Source: Gemmatimonadota bacterium
GTDB lineage: Bacteria; Gemmatimonadota; Gemmatimonadetes; Palauibacterales; Palauibacteraceae
Assembly: GCA_029288095.1 (NCBI GenBank)
Contig: JARFPW010000017.1
Span: 1 to 8,585, forward strand
Direction: 5' to 3'
Length of the DNA stretch: 8,585 nt
The position numbers and the translations under genes were made by a program. Positions 5,872-8,585 of the stretch are shown here, in pieces. Positions within the stretch are counted from its first letter, which is position 1. Each line of letters begins with the position of its first letter. Below the pieces are notes generated by a model. The model was given only the letters and a program-made list of their open reading frames with translations, was not told the origin of the DNA and searched no databases.

Positions 5872-8097
5872 ATGCCACATAACCTAAGCAAGCAGTTCGA
5901 GCGACTACGAGTGTGGGCGGCAGGCGCGCTTCGGCGCGTCCGGAATCTGCCTGTGTGGTATCGCGAGCGCACTACGGCCCGTACTCGCTGGGTGATCGGG
6001 TCGGGGCTCGCGGCTGCTGTCGCGCTCGGGTTCGGCCTGGCCTGGGGGGCGTGGCAGCATATGTGCGACGACTGCCCGTCGATCGCCCAGATCTACGCCT
6101 TCGAACCGAAGGAGGCGACGAGCGTCTACGCGGCTGATGGTTCCCTGCTCCACGAGTTCGCTATCGAGCGCCGCACTGCGGTCGCGTATGCCGAGATCCC
6201 CGATCACGTCATCCAGACGTTCGTCGCCGTGGAGGACCGGCGTTTCTGGCGACACCACGGGATCGACTATCTGCGGTCCATCAGGGCGTTTCTCGAGTTC
6301 GCGTTCGGCGGATATGGCGGAGCCGGCGGGAGCACGATCACTCAGCAGCTCGCAGGTAACATGTTCAGTTCGGCAGTCGACCGACGAGACATTTCGGTGC
6401 GCCGCAAGCTGCGGGAGATGAAGGTGGCCAGGACCCTCGAATCCGCGTTTACGAAGGAAGAGATCCTCGAAGCCTACCTCAATCAGATCAACTTCGACGG
6501 CGTGTACGGTATCCAGAGCGCCGCCCGTTATTTCTTCGGCAAGGACGTTGCTGAGCTGAACCTGCCCGAGGCGGCGATGCTCGCTGCCATGCCTGCGAGA
6601 CCCCGCCTGTACAATCCGCTACGAAATCCGGACCGTGCGCTCGGCAGGCGCAACCTCGTGATCACCGTGATGGAGCGGCAGGGTCTGATCAGTGCGCGTG
6701 AAGCCGAATTCGGCCGAGCCTTTCCGTTGCTCGTGCAGGGAGACAGGCGGGAGGGACCGGCCGCTCCATACTTCGTCGAGTGGGTGCGGCAGAAGATGCT
6801 GGACCGATACGGAAACCGACTGTACGAGGACGGCCTGAAGATCTATACGTCGCTCGATCCGCAACTCCAGGAGGTCGCGGACTCCGCCCTGCAGGCGCAA
6901 CTCGAGTGGGTCGAGGCGCAGCCCGGTTTTCGGGCGCCGACGTACGAGGAGACCCGGGAGTGGGCCGCCGAGGACCTCGCAGTCACCGAAATGCCGTATC
7001 TCCAGGGCATGTTCATCGCGCTCGACCCCGCCACGGGGGATGTGCGGGCATTGGTCGGGGGGAGGGACTTCGAGGACTCCGAGTACAACCGCGCCGTCCA
7101 GGCTGTGCGGCAGGCGGGCTCGGGGTTCAAGCCGTTCGTATATACCGCGGCCATCGCGGCAGGCGTCCCCGCATCGGAGATCGTCTTCGATACGCCCATC
7201 GAGTTCGACCAGCCCGACGGATCGATCTGGTCACCGCGCAACTTCACCGGTCGGTTTCTGGGCCCGATCACGATGCGCCAGGCGCTGATCGAATCGATCA
7301 ACATCGTCGCCGTGAAGCTCGGTGTTCGGGTCGGCATCGAAAGCGTCGCGCAGTACGCGCACAGGATGGGCATCGAAACCGAAGTCCCGCGCTTCCCTTC
7401 GACGGCGATCGGCTCCCCTTCGGTCAAACCGATCGAGATGGCGGAGGCGTACACGGTGTTCGCCAACCTCGGCGTAAGGGTCGAGCCACGGCCCATCCTG
7501 CGGGTGGAGAACGTGCGGGGAGAGGTATTGTGGAGCGTGCCGGTCGAGCGCGAGGAAGTGCTCGACGAGGAGACCGCGTGGATCATGGTCTCGATGATGC
7601 GTGACGCGGTGGACCGCGGCCGCGGTTCGGGCCAGCGGGTCCGCGCTCTGGGCGTTCCGCGGGAGATTCCGGTAGCCGGAAAGACGGGCACGACGAATGA
7701 CCTGTATGACGCCTGGTTCCACGGGTTCACACCCGACCTGGTAACGACGACCTGGGTGGGGTTCGATCGGCCGAGCCGGATTCGACTGAATGCTCAGGGC
7801 GGACAGGATGCCGCACCTATCGCCGCCATGGTCCTGAAGTGGTTCTACGAGAATCACCCGGCACCCGGGCCGTGGGCGAGGCCGAATGCGCTACTCCAGC
7901 GTGAAGTCGATCGGACCACCGGTCTGCTGGCCAACGCGTGGTGCCCGGTCGACCTCATATATACAGAGTCATATCGACCCGGAACGGAACCGAGGGAGTC
8001 CTGCGACATTCACGGGCCCTGGGGCACTCTCGTCCGCCCGGGTCGACAGGAGGCGGATTCCGCCGCCGCGCCGATTACCGACGACTTCGAGTTCTGA
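5872..8097 (+). CDS. Class A penicillin-binding protein (PBP1A-like)
   Basis: Bifunctional inner-membrane enzyme of 741 residues that polymerises lipid II into glycan strands and cross-links the stem peptides in the periplasm. A cytoplasmic basic N-terminus is followed by one membrane segment (about 40-60). The GT51 glycosyltransferase domain shows its standard motifs: VEDRRFWRHHGID with catalytic Glu121, GGSTITQQLAGN (152-163), RKLREMKVARTLE (178-190), and EEILEAYLNQINFDGVYGIQ (196-215). The transpeptidase domain has the nucleophile box SGFK (Ser417-Lys420), SIN (475-477) and KTGT (604-607), so both activities should be intact. Cysteines 65 and 68 lie just outside the membrane, and 691 and 711 in the C-terminal CPVDLIYTE...ESC segment. 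Length is typical of compact PBP1A homologues without the extra domain of E. coli PBP1a; mrcA or ponA would be the usual symbols. AAGGA 5 nt upstream supports the start. The 3' end overlaps the opposing nucleoside phosphorylase gene. Confidence 0.95.
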   Translation: MPHNLSKQFERLRVWAAGALRRVRNLPVWYRERTTARTRWVIGSGLAAAVALGFGLAWGAWQHMCDDCPSIAQIYAFEPKEATSVYAADGSLLHEFAIERRTAVAYAEIPDHVIQTFVAVEDRRFWRHHGIDYLRSIRAFLEFAFGGYGGAGGSTITQQLAGNMFSSAVDRRDISVRRKLREMKVARTLESAFTKEEILEAYLNQINFDGVYGIQSAARYFFGKDVAELNLPEAAMLAAMPARPRLYNPLRNPDRALGRRNLVITVMERQGLISAREAEFGRAFPLLVQGDRREGPAAPYFVEWVRQKMLDRYGNRLYEDGLKIYTSLDPQLQEVADSALQAQLEWVEAQPGFRAPTYEETREWAAEDLAVTEMPYLQGMFIALDPATGDVRALVGGRDFEDSEYNRAVQAVRQAGSGFKPFVYTAAIAAGVPASEIVFDTPIEFDQPDGSIWSPRNFTGRFLGPITMRQALIESINIVAVKLGVRVGIESVAQYAHRMGIETEVPRFPSTAIGSPSVKPIEMAEAYTVFANLGVRVEPRPILRVENVRGEVLWSVPVEREEVLDEETAWIMVSMMRDAVDRGRGSGQRVRALGVPREIPVAGKTGTTNDLYDAWFHGFTPDLVTTTWVGFDRPSRIRLNAQGGQDAAPIAAMVLKWFYENHPAPGPWARPNALLQREVDRTTGLLANAWCPVDLIYTESYRPGTEPRESCDIHGPWGTLVRPGRQEADSAAAPITDDFEF

Positions 8098-8585
8098 CCC
8101 GGTCCAGAATCAGGGGCATCGGCTCCGCGGCTGACTCCCCGATCTCGATCGCCGTCGCGAGGCTCTCCAGGGCCTGATCCGCCGACGAGTCGGTCGCCGC
8201 ATGAACACCTACCAGGGATTGGCCTCTCTCGACAGACTCACCGACCCTGCAACGGACGTCGAAGCCGACCGCTGGATCTATCCCGTCGTTTACCGTCCTT
8301 CTGCCGGCCCCGAGTTGCACGGAAGCCATTCCGATCCGCCTCGCGTCGAGCGATGTGATGAAGCCGTCGTCCGGGGCTACGAAGTCTCGGACGACCGGGG
8401 CCGACGGGAGGAGATCAGGATCGTCCGTAACCCTTGGATCGCCCCCCTGCCGCTCGATGAGTCGGGCAAATCGGGCAAGAGCCGACCCGCTGTCGAGCAA
8501 GACGCCGAGGTCGGAGCGCACGGCGTTCGCGTCGGAGGCGACCCCACCCAGGATCGCCGCCTCGGCGCACAGATCCAGGGTCACC
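8075..8585 (-). CDS. deoA: Thymidine/pyrimidine-nucleoside phosphorylase, C-terminal part
   Basis: The gene enters from the right edge and ends with TAA at 8077-8075, so only the last 169 residues are visible and the start and catalytic N-terminal part are missing. The family splits thymidine (and often uridine) with phosphate into base and sugar-1-phosphate for nucleoside salvage in the cytoplasm. Recognisable features are SGSALARFARLIERQGGDPRV followed by DDPDLLPSAP, and then the C-terminal PYNP domain with GFITSLDARRIGMASV, LGAGRR and IDPAVGFDVRCRVGESVERG before GVHA. Whether it is DeoA or the broader Pdp type cannot be decided without the N-terminal half. The last 23 bp overlap the end of the PBP gene on the other strand and encode a basic tail RTRSRR that looks additional to the family core. 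I see no terminator between the two converging genes. Confidence 0.88.
   Translation of the reverse strand, partial: VTLDLCAEAAILGGVASDANAVRSDLGVLLDSGSALARFARLIERQGGDPRVTDDPDLLPSAPVVRDFVAPDDGFITSLDARRIGMASVQLGAGRRTVNDGIDPAVGFDVRCRVGESVERGQSLVGVHAATDSSADQALESLATAIEIGESAAEPMPLILDRVRTRSRR

Noticed and set aside
8052..8064. GGCGG-ATT-CCGCC hairpin near the PBP 3' end as a terminator
   Set aside because: Only 5 bp, lies inside the coding sequence, and has no T-tract on either strand.

Overview
The window looks like a chromosomal segment from a GC-rich, Gram-negative (diderm) bacterium. A Gemmatimonadota-type lineage is my best guess. The reasons are a very large TonB-dependent receptor that starts with a carboxypeptidase-regulatory-like domain and carries EF-hand-like loops near its C-terminus, an adjacent secreted protein of unknown family, a Thermus-type TyrRS, and a short class A PBP. 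The taxon is an inference from protein style, not from a marker gene.

Layout. Positions 1-564 (minus strand) hold the N-terminal 188 residues of an exported protein of unknown function that runs off the left edge. Upstream of it on the same strand, across a 66-bp gap with a strong GC hairpin, is a TonB-dependent outer-membrane receptor (631-3999). Positions 4000-4545 have no convincing gene. They contain the receptor leader with a perfect hairpin close to its start, a well-formed plus-strand sigma70-like promoter with no ORF behind it, nested inverted repeats that could fold as a small structured RNA, and a long hairpin directly after the tyrS stop codon. Then come tyrosyl-tRNA synthetase tyrS (4546-5796, minus) and, divergent from it, a class A penicillin-binding protein (5872-8097, plus). 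The C-terminal 169 residues of a thymidine/pyrimidine-nucleoside phosphorylase (8075 to the right edge, minus) converge with the PBP gene and overlap its end by 23 bp.

How the genes relate. The receptor and the exported protein probably form a transcription unit for surface binding and uptake of an unidentified ligand. TyrS, the PBP and the nucleoside phosphorylase are housekeeping genes (translation, peptidoglycan synthesis, nucleoside salvage) with no evident shared pathway. I found no mobile element, CRISPR array, tRNA, rRNA or defence module. The least ordinary parts are the non-coding 4.0-4.5 kb interval and the unknown secreted partner of the receptor.
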